Part shown: positions 33,527 to 41,075 of the stretch, piece after piece
Layout of the letters: each line of letters begins with the position of its first letter
Numbering within the stretch: position 1 is the first letter of the stretch
Position numbers and translations under genes: made by a program
Assembly: GCF_003721565.1 (NCBI RefSeq)
Contig: NZ_RJJE01000009.1
Span: forward strand, 558,001 to 622,000
Length of the DNA: 64,000 nucleotides
DNA from: Rufibacter immobilis
Lineage (GTDB): Bacteria > Bacteroidota > Bacteroidia > Cytophagales > Hymenobacteraceae
Direction: 5' to 3'
Notes under the pieces: generated by a model
The model's database searches: none
What the model was told of the DNA's origin: nothing
The model's input: the letters and a program-made list of their open reading frames with translations, nothing else

Positions 33527-34135
33527 ATGCCGAACAAGAAACTGGTAAGAATTTGGCTTACAGCCTTCCTCATCACCGGAAGTACTGCTTTAGTCTGTTA
33601 CGGAATGGCGCAATTATTCGGTTACGCCAGTTTTGGGTTCGCCTGGACCTTGAATTTCCTGTTAATGGCGTGGTTTACTTTACTGGTCAATCAGCTAAAA
33701 CCCAACCTGGATTCCTCCTTCTTCCTTCCCAAGCCCTTTGAGATGGAAGGGAAACTCTACCGATATGCAGGAATCAACGTCTACCGGAAGCTCCTGGTCT
33801 GGACAGGCTGGGAAAAGATCACGCGCAAGGGTAATGCCATACAAGCAAATGTCGCCTCCCTTCGTACGCTTGAATACAACAGCAGAGTCTCAGAAACCGG
33901 CCACCTTCTCATATTTCTGATAGTGCTCACGGTCAGCCTCATGGCCGTTGCAACTGTACGTGAGGCGAAGTGGCTCTGGCTCACGAATATCCTTTTCAAT
34001 GTGTACCCTGCGTTCCTGCAACGCTTTAACCGCCCCAGATACCTCAGACTTCTCAGATACTTCAAGCAAGTGACAGCATCTACAGAAAAACCGGGAGCCC
34101 GAATGCACAGTAACGACTTTCATTTACTACCTTGA
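33527..34135 (+). CDS. CrtO-family acyltransferase-like membrane protein
   Basis: 202 residues from ATG 33527; an upstream TTG at 33425 would add 34 residues. Two N-terminal helices (~8-60) are followed by KPFEMEGKLYRYAGINVYRK, then SETGH (conserved Glu and His) and a C-terminal YPAFLQRFNRPRYLRLL. This order is that of the glycosyl-4,4'-diaponeurosporenoate acyltransferase (CrtO) family, whose known members acylate a carotenoid glycoside; many homologues have no tested function. Nothing carotenoid-related is nearby. Assignment is by motif pattern from memory. Confidence 0.65.
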   Translation: MPNKKLVRIWLTAFLITGSTALVCYGMAQLFGYASFGFAWTLNFLLMAWFTLLVNQLKPNLDSSFFLPKPFEMEGKLYRYAGINVYRKLLVWTGWEKITRKGNAIQANVASLRTLEYNSRVSETGHLLIFLIVLTVSLMAVATVREAKWLWLTNILFNVYPAFLQRFNRPRYLRLLRYFKQVTASTEKPGARMHSNDFHLLP

Positions 34136-34208
34136 TTTGGTAAACCTGTATTAGCCCGTTTTACCCGCTGCCATTCCTAATTCCTACTTCTGAATTCATC
34201 ATTCATAA

Positions 34209-35348
34209 TTGCAACACGCCGTGTCTATCTCCCCTAAAGTTACGCCCATCTACCAGACCTCGGTTTTCACCTTTGAGGACCTGAACGCCCTGGAAGCCTA
34301 TTTTGAGCAGCCTGGCCAGAGTTATCTGTACAGCCGCAACGGCAACCCCAACACCGATGAATTAGCCCAGGAAGTAAACCAACTGGAGAAAGGCAACGGC
34401 GCAGTGGCCACTTCCTCAGGCATGTCCGCGATTCTGACGGCGGTGCTGGTCTACTGCCAGGCCGGCGACCATGTGCTGTGTGCCGAGGAAATTTACGGGG
34501 GATCGGCGGCGCTTCTGACCCAGGAACTCACCCGCATGGGCATCCAAATCACCTTCGTACCCATGGCCGAGATGTATGGCCTTGGCTCCTACGTACAGCC
34601 CAACACCAAACTGATCCTGGCCGAAACCATCAGCAACCCCATGATGACAGTACTGGACTTAGCCAAAGTGGCCCAGGCGTGCCAGGTGCAGGGCATCAAA
34701 CTGGTGGTAGACAATACCTTCGCCTCACCGGTCATTACCAAACCATTGCAGTTGGGGGCAGATCTGGTGATCCACAGCGTGACCAAGTACCTGTCTGGGC
34801 ACAGTGATGTCACGGCGGGGGTAGTCATTGCCAAAGACACAGCAGATGCCCAACGGGCCAAACAGATTGTAGTGGCCTGGGGGCTCACCTTAAGCCCTTT
34901 TGAGAGCTGGCTGGCTTCCCGAGGCTTGAAAACCCTGAAACTGCGCATAAAGCAGCACTCTGAGAATGCCCTCGCGTTGGCTACCTACCTGAAACAGCAC
35001 CCCAAGGTGAGTGAAGTGTTCTACCCCGGCTTACCAGATCATCCGCAGCACGCGCTGGCGGCCGCGCAAGGCCATGGGTTGTTTGGGGGAATGCTCTCTT
35101 TCAGGTTGGCAGACGAGGCGGAAACCGTGAACCGCTTCATGCGCGGCTTAACCCACATGCCGTTCGCGCCGTCTTTGGCGGGCGTGGTTTCCTCTATCTC
35201 CTACCCTTTGGGCACCTCACACCGGGCGCTTACCCCAGAGCAACGCGAAAAGCTAGGCATCACGGTAGGTCTGATCAGACTGTCGGTGGGCATTGAAGAC
35301 GCCGATGAGTTGATCACGGACTTAGACAAGGCACTAGCCGCGATTTAA
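34209..35348 (+). CDS. Trans-sulfuration PLP enzyme (cystathionine synthase/lyase type)
   Basis: 379 residues, probable TTG start at 34209. It belongs to the Cys/Met metabolism PLP family: YSRNGNP (41-47), ATSSGMSAI, DNTFASPVITKPL and the PLP lysine Lys193 in HSVTKYLSGHSD. SGHSD after the lysine is common in cystathionine gamma-synthases/lyases. The family cannot be split reliably by eye into synthase, gamma-lyase or methionine gamma-lyase. The window also holds metZ and metX, so this one may run the cystathionine route. Confidence 0.85.
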   Translation: MQHAVSISPKVTPIYQTSVFTFEDLNALEAYFEQPGQSYLYSRNGNPNTDELAQEVNQLEKGNGAVATSSGMSAILTAVLVYCQAGDHVLCAEEIYGGSAALLTQELTRMGIQITFVPMAEMYGLGSYVQPNTKLILAETISNPMMTVLDLAKVAQACQVQGIKLVVDNTFASPVITKPLQLGADLVIHSVTKYLSGHSDVTAGVVIAKDTADAQRAKQIVVAWGLTLSPFESWLASRGLKTLKLRIKQHSENALALATYLKQHPKVSEVFYPGLPDHPQHALAAAQGHGLFGGMLSFRLADEAETVNRFMRGLTHMPFAPSLAGVVSSISYPLGTSHRALTPEQREKLGITVGLIRLSVGIEDADELITDLDKALAAI

Positions 35349-35356
35349 TCTTTTCT

Positions 35357-35392
35357 GTTTAGCGGCTGTTTTTTCAAAAACAGCCGCTAAAC
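35357..35392. repeat. Hairpin repeat copy 15
   Basis: Arms GTTTAGCGGCTG / CAGCCGCTAAAC are perfect around TTTTTTCAAAAA, eight bases after the trans-sulfuration gene stop. Confidence 0.9.
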
Positions 35393-35413
35393 AATACGTT
35401 TTCTTATCCCCAG

Positions 35414-35586
35414 CTGGCGCGCGACTTCCGTCTCGTGACCAGGGATGAAGCGAGTCTCCAGACACGCCGTGAACCAAGAACCGGAAATGCTGGGGATTCC
35501 GCCATACGCCGTGTCGCTGCAACGCAGCGAGGGTAGTCAGGAGACTACCCGCCACCGAAAGGCACGAGTTGCAAACCCGTGCCAGC
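35414..35586. repeat. GAGTCTCC-type dispersed repeat, locus B (longest)
   Basis: The first half (TGGCGCG-GACTT--GTCTCGTGAC, GGATGAAGCGAGTCTCCAGA) matches locus C at 43247-43385; the second half (TCGCTGC-ACGCAGCGAGGGTAG, AAAGGCACGAGT) matches locus A at 14662-14780. It lies between hairpin copies 15 and 16 and, with them, fills the gap before pth. Confidence 0.78.
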
Positions 35587-35674
35587 GTTTGGCCAGCTTT
35601 AGAGCGGTAAGCGAGCGAACAAGTGCGGACGGATGGCTCAAAGCAGAGGAACGTGTCTGCACGCAACCTCTTCT

Positions 35675-35712
35675 ATTTTCAGCCTGTTTTCAGAAAAATA
35701 GCCTCTAAACGC
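35675..35712. repeat. Hairpin repeat copy 16
   Basis: TATTTTCAGCCTGTTTTC then AGAAAAATAGCCTCTAAACG; the left arm is decayed. It ends 10 bases before the pth promoter box. Confidence 0.75.
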
Positions 35713-35721
35713 AGAAGGCCT

Positions 35722-35729
35722 TACCTTTG
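35722..35729 (+). promoter_or_regulatory. Promoter -7 box of pth
   Basis: TACCTTTG only four bases before ATG 35734, implying either a leaderless message or a start at the internal ATG 35806. Confidence 0.55.
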
Positions 35730-35733
35730 CGGC

Positions 35734-36366
35734 ATGTTTACACGTTTTGTCAACTGGCTGGGCGGAAAAAAGACCTCGGTACCAACAGATGACCTTCCAA
35801 CTGATATGAAATACTTACTGGTAGGCCTTGGCAACATTGGCCCAGAATATGCGAACACGCGCCACAACATCGGGTTTATGGTCTTGGATTACCTGGCCAA
35901 AAAGCACGAGGTATCTTTTGACACAGGCCGCCACTCCTTCGTGACCGAGTTTAAGTACAAGGGCAAGCATTTCACGCTGGTAAAACCCACCACGTACATG
36001 AACCTGAGCGGCAAGGCGGTGGCGCACTGGCTGAGCGTGCTCAAGATTCCGGCCTCGCAGATGCTGGTGATTACAGATGACCTGGCGTTGCCATATGGTA
36101 AGCTGCGGATGCGGGCCAAGGGCAGCGCGGGCGGCCACAACGGCCTTAAGCACATTGAAGAGACGCTGGGCAGCAATGACTACCCGCGCCTGCGGTTTGG
36201 GGTAGACGCGCAATTCTCCAAAGGCCGCCAGGTAGATTACGTACTGAGCCCTTTCTCAGAAGACGAGCAGATTGACCTGGCCACCTATATTGAGAAAGCC
36301 GCCGACATGTGCCTTTCCTTCGGGACCATTGGCTTGGAGCGCACCATGAACTTCTTCAACAAATAG
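35734..36366 (+). CDS. pth: Peptidyl-tRNA hydrolase
   Basis: 210 residues from ATG 35734, or 186 from ATG 35806 (MKYLLVGLGNIG), which is the classical N-terminus. It frees tRNA from stalled peptidyl-tRNA. Active-site elements are VGLGNIGPEYANTRHNIGF (catalytic His), KPTTYMNLSG, ITDDLALPYGKLRMR and GSAGGHNGLK. The first 24 residues (MFTRFVNWLGGKK...) have coding-like codons, but the promoter box sits only four bases upstream, so the shorter protein is equally plausible. Confidence 0.93.
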   Translation: MFTRFVNWLGGKKTSVPTDDLPTDMKYLLVGLGNIGPEYANTRHNIGFMVLDYLAKKHEVSFDTGRHSFVTEFKYKGKHFTLVKPTTYMNLSGKAVAHWLSVLKIPASQMLVITDDLALPYGKLRMRAKGSAGGHNGLKHIEETLGSNDYPRLRFGVDAQFSKGRQVDYVLSPFSEDEQIDLATYIEKAADMCLSFGTIGLERTMNFFNK

Positions 36367-36392
36367 GCATTTGCGGTAACAGCTACGGGTTT

Positions 36393-36432
36393 GCGTTTAG
36401 GGGCTACTTTTGGAAAAACGGCCTCTAAACGC
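36393..36432. repeat. Hairpin repeat copy 17
   Basis: Arms GCGTTTAGGGGCT / CGGCCTCTAAACGC around ACTTTTGGAAAAA, between the convergent pth and GAF genes. Confidence 0.86.
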
Positions 36433-36461
36433 CACCTGTTTTTAATCTTTTCCCTCATCGG

Positions 36462-37145
36462 CTACGCCGAAGCCAGAGTTTCCAGGCGCTGCACTACGTT
36501 CTCCAGTTTTTCCTGCAAAGCCAGAAGCCTGTCTTGCGTACCGGCAGCGGCGGGCAGGTTCTCCACCTGGGTTTTCACCTGTTGTAGCTCCGCCAGCACC
36601 TGGTACAGTTTCTGTTTTTCCTTTTCCCGCTCCAACCTACTCCGCCTAAGCTCAAAATGCAGCATGACCTGCCTGGCCAACACTTCCAGCGCTTGGCGCT
36701 GCTCAATGGTTAAAATGCGGGGCTCAGTGTCAATGATGCATAGGGTGCCCAGCGCGTGTCCCTGTGGCGTGATCAGGGGCATGCCCGCGTAGAACCGAAT
36801 GTTGGGATTACCCGTCACCAAGGGGTTGTCCTGAAAGCGGTAATCGGTGCGGGCGTCCATGACTTCAAACACCTGACTGTCTGTGATGGCATGGTGGCAG
36901 AAGGAAACGGTTCTGGGGGTTTCAGAGAGATCAAGCCCAACCTTTGACTTAAACCACTGTCTTTTCTCGGCCACCAGGGTGATGAGGGAGATGGGCACGC
37001 CGCAGAGCTGCGAGGCCAGTTCGGTCAGCTCATCCAGTTCCTGCTCGGCGGAAGTATCCAGCAGTTCGTATTGCTGGAGGGCCTGTAGCCGTGCCGCTTC
37101 CCTGCTGGGGCTATCTGCAAGCGCATTAATGTTAGGTAAGACCAT
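36462..37145 (-). CDS. GAF-domain sensor protein
   Basis: 227 residues. A GAF domain (~20-165) has SLITLVAEKRQWFKSKVG, SFCHHAI, NIRFYAGMPL and ALGTLCIID, the pattern of free-standing Bacteroidota/cyanobacterial GAF proteins. A C-terminal coiled coil (~170-225, REKEKQKLYQVLAELQQ) suggests dimerisation. No output domain is present, so it probably senses a small ligand or redox state and acts on a partner. Its upstream region is a very AT-rich stretch (37146-37200). Confidence 0.85.
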   Translation of the reverse strand: MVLPNINALADSPSREAARLQALQQYELLDTSAEQELDELTELASQLCGVPISLITLVAEKRQWFKSKVGLDLSETPRTVSFCHHAITDSQVFEVMDARTDYRFQDNPLVTGNPNIRFYAGMPLITPQGHALGTLCIIDTEPRILTIEQRQALEVLARQVMLHFELRRSRLEREKEKQKLYQVLAELQQVKTQVENLPAAAGTQDRLLALQEKLENVVQRLETLASA

Positions 37146-37296
37146 ATTATATATTGAATAAAATACAGTATTTATAATCCATATACAATATACGTAGTCT
37201 TGGTTGGTTTGTAGGCGTTACTCGTTCAACGGACACTGCTACTGGCCAGAGGGTTGTATTTACCGGTTATACGCGTGAAGATTTCCGGCATTTCTC

Positions 37297-37304
37297 TACT
37301 TTTG
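37297..37304 (+). promoter_or_regulatory. Promoter -7 box of the MFS gene at 37321
   Basis: TACTTTTG, 16 bases upstream of the ATG. Confidence 0.5.
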
Positions 37305-37320
37305 CCCCTTAACCTAGCGC

Positions 37321-38541
37321 ATGCACCAGATCTTATCCCTCTACCGAAACGCTTTTGGCGGGCTCTCCAGAGAAGCCTGGCTCCTGGCGGGCGTGATGTT
37401 CATCAACCGGAGCGGCGCCATGGTAGTCCCCTTCCTGAGCGTCTATCTCACCGAGGCCCTGGATTTTACCCTGCAACAGGTGGGGCTTCTGCTGAGCATT
37501 TTCGGGGTGGGTTCTATGTGCGGCACTTTTCTGGGCGGCTGGCTCACCGACCGGATCGGGCACTTCAAGGTACAGCTCCTGAGTCTGGTCTTGGGCGGCA
37601 GCTGGTTCTTCGTGATGCTCACCCTGAAGCAGTTTGAGTGGTTTGCCGGCGGAATTTTCCTGCTCAGTTTGCTCACGGAGTGTCTGCGCCCGGCCAATGC
37701 TTCCTCGGTGAGTTCCTACGCCCGCCCCGAGAACGTAACCCGCGCTTTCTCCCTCAACCGAATGGCCATTAACCTGGGGTTTTCCATTGGCCCGGCTTTG
37801 GGAGGAGTGCTGGCGTCTGTGTCTTACCAGTGGCTGTTCATGGCAGATGGGATCACGTGCCTTTCGGCGGGGGCGCTTTTCTTTTTCTACTTCCGGCACC
37901 GGCAGGGCCACACCCCGGCCAAGGCAGATCAGCCCCAAGATACTCAGGTGGTTCCCGTCCCCCGCTCGCCTTACAGGGATGGACTGTTCCTGCTTTTCAC
38001 GGTGCTGTGCTGCTTTTTTGCGGTGGCCTTCTTTCAGTTCTTCTCCACCATGCCCCTCTATTTCAGGCGCGTGTACCAATTGTCTGAGCTGGAAATTGGC
38101 GGCCTGCTGGCCTTTAACGGAATGGTGGTGTTTCTGCTGGAGATGATCATTGTGTACCTCATTGGTGAGAGGCACGCGGTCTGGAAAATGATTGTGCTGG
38201 GCTTGCTGCTGCTGGCGTTGGGCTTTGTGGTCCTGAACCTGTTCCAGGGGTTCTGGGTGCTGGTGCTTTCCGTCTTGCTCATGAGCCTCTCTGAGATTCT
38301 GGCCATGCCGTTCATGAGTACGCTCACCGTGCAACGCTCCGGCCCGCATAACCGGGGCGCCTACATGGGCTTGTATAGCCTTTCCTACTCGGCGGCACAC
38401 ATTCTGGGTCCGTATATTGGCACCAGCACCATTGCCGCGTACGGGTTTAACACCCTGTGGTGGAGCGGTAGCGTCTTGTGTCTGGTGGCGGCCGTGGGGT
38501 TCTACGGGGTGGTGCGACGGCTACAGCAAACCGCCGTTTAG
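37321..38541 (+). CDS. MFS transporter
   Basis: 406 residues, about twelve helices. The motif-A loop GGWLTDRIGHFKVQL (~74-88), the LNRMAINLGFSIGPALGG block in helix 5 and a long central loop (~195-220, HTPAKADQPQDTQ) are seen. It is similar in shape to the MdtH/YfcJ-type drug exporters; the substrate is unknown. A long frame on the opposite strand is only its shadow. A hairpin repeat follows eight bases after the stop. Confidence 0.88.
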   Translation: MHQILSLYRNAFGGLSREAWLLAGVMFINRSGAMVVPFLSVYLTEALDFTLQQVGLLLSIFGVGSMCGTFLGGWLTDRIGHFKVQLLSLVLGGSWFFVMLTLKQFEWFAGGIFLLSLLTECLRPANASSVSSYARPENVTRAFSLNRMAINLGFSIGPALGGVLASVSYQWLFMADGITCLSAGALFFFYFRHRQGHTPAKADQPQDTQVVPVPRSPYRDGLFLLFTVLCCFFAVAFFQFFSTMPLYFRRVYQLSELEIGGLLAFNGMVVFLLEMIIVYLIGERHAVWKMIVLGLLLLALGFVVLNLFQGFWVLVLSVLLMSLSEILAMPFMSTLTVQRSGPHNRGAYMGLYSLSYSAAHILGPYIGTSTIAAYGFNTLWWSGSVLCLVAAVGFYGVVRRLQQTAV

Positions 38542-38548
38542 CCCTTTT

Positions 38549-38588
38549 GCGTTTAGGGGCTGTTTTTCCAAAAAGAGGCGCTAAACGC
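38549..38588. repeat. Hairpin repeat copy 18
   Basis: Arms GCGTTTAGGGGCTG / GAGGCGCTAAACGC around TTTTTCCAAAAA, between the MFS and lactonase genes. Confidence 0.87.
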
Positions 38589-38651
38589 ATTTCCAGTTCC
38601 GGCTTTCGTATCTTTTGGGCATCTTTCCATTCACAACAACTTCTATCTTCC

Positions 38652-39821
38652 ATGAGAACCTTTCCTCTTCTGCTGTTGCTCAGCATAACCCTAGCGGCCT
38701 GTACCTTCGTTAAACAAGGCAAATCAAACCGAGAAATGATGGTTTACGTGGGCACGTATGCAAAATCAGACGCTGAAAGTATTTTTGGGTACCGCTTGAA
38801 CGAGGAGACAGGTGAACTCACTAAGGTATTGGGTGTGAAAGGCGTGGAGAATCCTTCTTTCCTGGCCCTGGACAAAGACCGCAGACATTTATACGCCGTG
38901 AACGAGACCGCCCAGTTCCAGGGGCAGAAAGGCGGCGGGGTAAGTGCGTTTTCCATAGACCAGCGCACCGGCAACCTCACCCTCCTGAACCAACAGCCTA
39001 CCCTGGGCGGCGCGCCCTGCTATATCAGTCTGGATCAATCTGAAAAAGTGGCCCTGGTGGCTAATTATTCCGGCGGGAACGTAGCGGCGTTCAGGATTGA
39101 GGCCGACGGGAAGCTGAGCACCGCCACCGATTCTGATCAGCATGAAGGAAGCGGCCCCAGAAAAGAGCAGAAAACGGCGCACGCCCACTGCATTGTACCA
39201 GACCCCAAAAACGACTTCGCCCTGGCGGTAGATTTGGGCATAGACCAGATCATCGGCTACAAACTGGACAAAGCCAATGGCAAACTGGAGCGCCAGGCGC
39301 AGCCCGCGTTCACGGCCAAACCAGGGGCCGGACCGCGCCACCTCACCTTCCACCCCAACCAACGCTTTGCCTACGTGATCAGTGAATTGAATTCTACCCT
39401 CACGGCCCTAATCTATAACGCCGCCACGGGCACGTTCACCGAACTGGAAACCGTCTCCACCCTGCCGGCGGGCTTCACCGGCGAAAGCTTCTGCGCCGAT
39501 GTGCACGTTTCCAAAGACGGCCGGTTTGTGTACGGGTCTAACCGTGGGCACAACAGCATAGTGGTGTTCAGTATTGACCAGACCAGCGGCAAACTTACCT
39601 TGGTGCAGCATGAGAATGTGCAGGGCAACTGGCCCCGCAATTTCGGGTTTTCGCCCTCAGGGAAAACGCTGTTGGTGGCCAACCAGCGTTCCAACAACAT
39701 CACCACGTTCAAAGTAGACACCCAAACTGGCAAGCTCACCTACACAGGTAAATCAGTGGAGTTGCCTTCGCCGGTGTTTGTGCAGGTGGTGCCCGCTTTT
39801 CCAGAAACACCCAAGTCTTAA
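38652..39821 (+). CDS. Lactonase-family beta-propeller lipoprotein
   Basis: 389 residues from ATG 38652. The signal peptide ends in LAACTF (lipobox Cys17). The rest is a seven-bladed propeller of the YbhE/6-phosphogluconolactonase family: MMVYVGTYAKSDAESIFGY at the start, GGAPCYISLD, HAHCIVPDPKN, GPRHLTFHPN, GSNRGHNSIVVF and NWPRNFGFSPSGKTLLVANQ. The lipoprotein signal puts it in the envelope, unlike the cytoplasmic E. coli Pgl, so a periplasmic sugar-lactone substrate is more likely. Longer frames to 38478 run through a hairpin repeat and are not real. Confidence 0.88.
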   Translation: MRTFPLLLLLSITLAACTFVKQGKSNREMMVYVGTYAKSDAESIFGYRLNEETGELTKVLGVKGVENPSFLALDKDRRHLYAVNETAQFQGQKGGGVSAFSIDQRTGNLTLLNQQPTLGGAPCYISLDQSEKVALVANYSGGNVAAFRIEADGKLSTATDSDQHEGSGPRKEQKTAHAHCIVPDPKNDFALAVDLGIDQIIGYKLDKANGKLERQAQPAFTAKPGAGPRHLTFHPNQRFAYVISELNSTLTALIYNAATGTFTELETVSTLPAGFTGESFCADVHVSKDGRFVYGSNRGHNSIVVFSIDQTSGKLTLVQHENVQGNWPRNFGFSPSGKTLLVANQRSNNITTFKVDTQTGKLTYTGKSVELPSPVFVQVVPAFPETPKS

Positions 39822-39823
39822 TC

Positions 39824-39863
39824 CTGTTTTCGGGCTTTTTTTAGAAAAACAGCCCCTAAACGC
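39824..39863. repeat. Hairpin repeat copy 19
   Basis: Decayed left arm CTGTTTTCGGGCT, intact right arm CAGCCCCTAAACGC; it starts two bases after the lactonase stop. Confidence 0.82.
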
Positions 39864-39888
39864 AAATCTACCTACTCCTTCGGTTCCT

Positions 39889-40857
39889 ATGAAAGCAGTG
39901 GTTATTTCAGCTCCCGGCGCGCCGGAAGTTCTGCAAGTGCAGGAGCGTCCTGTTCCTACCCCAGAGGCCCACCAGGTGCTGGTGCGGGTGAAAGCAGCCG
40001 GTGTCAATCGGCCCGATGTGGCCCAGCGCAAAGGTAATTATCCGCCCCCAGCGGGTGCCCCGGCAGACATTCCGGGTTTGGAGATAGCCGGTATCATTGA
40101 AGCGTGCGGGGCACACGTGGCGCGCTGGCAGAAGGGTGAGGCCGTCTGTGCGCTCTTGCCCGGCGGCGGCTACGCCGAATACGTGGTGGTAGATGCCCGC
40201 CACTGCCTGCCCCTGCCCCAAGGCTGGAGTTTTGAAGAGGCCGCGTCCCTTCCCGAGACGGTGTTCACGGTCTGGCACAACGTCTTCCAACGGGGGCAGC
40301 TGAAGGCCGGGGAAAACTTTCTGGTGCACGGCGGAAGCAGCGGCATCGGCATCACGACCATTCAACTGGCCAAGGCCCTGGGAGCTCGCGTCTTCGCCAC
40401 GGCGGGTAGCGCAGAGAAATGCCGGGCCTGCGAGGAACTGGGCGCTGAGCGGTGCCTCAACTATAAAACCGAAAATTTTGAGGAAGCCTTGCAACCCGAG
40501 GGCGTTGACGTGATTCTGGACATGGTAGGCGGCGACTACATCCCCAAGAACCTGAACCTGCTCAGGCCAGACGGCCGCCTGGTGTTCATCAACGCCATGC
40601 AGGGCGCCAAAGGCGAATTCAACGTGATGCAGGTCATGCAGAAGCGCCTCACCCTTACCGGCAGCACCCTCCGCCCCCGTGACGCTAATTTCAAAGCCGC
40701 CCTTGCCGCAGAGATAGAGCAGCACGTCTGGCCTTTGCTGGAAGCCAAAAAATTCAAGCCGGTGCTATCCCAAACGTTCCCCCTGGAAGAAGCCGCCCAG
40801 GCCCATACCTTGATGGAAAGCAGCGCTCATATTGGGAAGATTGTGCTACTAGTATAA
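39889..40857 (+). CDS. NAD(P)H-quinone oxidoreductase (zinc-free MDR family)
   Basis: 322 residues from ATG 39889 (MKAVVISAPG); the longer frame to 39778 is translated from a hairpin repeat. It has a GroES-like N-terminal domain and a Rossmann domain (GGSSGIGITTIQLAKALGARV, ~150-170). VNRPDVAQRKGNYPPPAG and DIPGLEIAG are typical of quinone oxidoreductase/PIG3 members. The structural-zinc Cys cluster of alcohol dehydrogenases is absent. It reduces quinones with NADPH. Confidence 0.9.
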   Translation: MKAVVISAPGAPEVLQVQERPVPTPEAHQVLVRVKAAGVNRPDVAQRKGNYPPPAGAPADIPGLEIAGIIEACGAHVARWQKGEAVCALLPGGGYAEYVVVDARHCLPLPQGWSFEEAASLPETVFTVWHNVFQRGQLKAGENFLVHGGSSGIGITTIQLAKALGARVFATAGSAEKCRACEELGAERCLNYKTENFEEALQPEGVDVILDMVGGDYIPKNLNLLRPDGRLVFINAMQGAKGEFNVMQVMQKRLTLTGSTLRPRDANFKAALAAEIEQHVWPLLEAKKFKPVLSQTFPLEEAAQAHTLMESSAHIGKIVLLV

Positions 40858-40944
40858 AATGGACTCATTGGAAATCACTGGCCACCCAATAAAATCGCCT
40901 TGCCCCGTCCACTCCCATTTGTCCTCCTGAAAGGATGACAGTAA

Positions 40945-41000
40945 CAGAAAACAGAAAAGCCTCACCGGTAAAGAAACCAGTGAGGCTTTTCTGTTTTCTG
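40945..41000. terminator. Bidirectional terminator between convergent genes
   Basis: A perfect 20-base stem (40945-40964 with 40981-41000), CAGAAAACAGAAAAGCCTCA and its complement, between the oxidoreductase and metG. A hairpin repeat overlaps its last base. Confidence 0.85.
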
Positions 41001-41035
41001 TTTAGGTGCTGTTTTCAGAAAAACGCCCCCTAAAC
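41000..41035. repeat. Hairpin repeat copy 20
   Basis: Arms GTTTAGGTGC / GCCCCCTAAAC around TGTTTTCAGAAAAAC, overlapping the neighbouring terminator by one base. Confidence 0.85.
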
Positions 41036-41075
41036 AGCATTCCATTTTTAATTCTTAATTTCTAATTCTCAATTC

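Noticed and set aside
37333-38400. A 355-codon open frame on the minus strand opposite the MFS transporter
   Set aside because: It is a shadow of a GC-rich membrane-protein gene: low-complexity His/Gln/Glu-rich translation, no start signal, and a well-supported gene on the other strand.
38478-38651. An N-terminal extension of the lactonase-like protein
   Set aside because: It is translated from the end of the MFS gene and a hairpin repeat; the lipoprotein signal begins only at ATG 38652.
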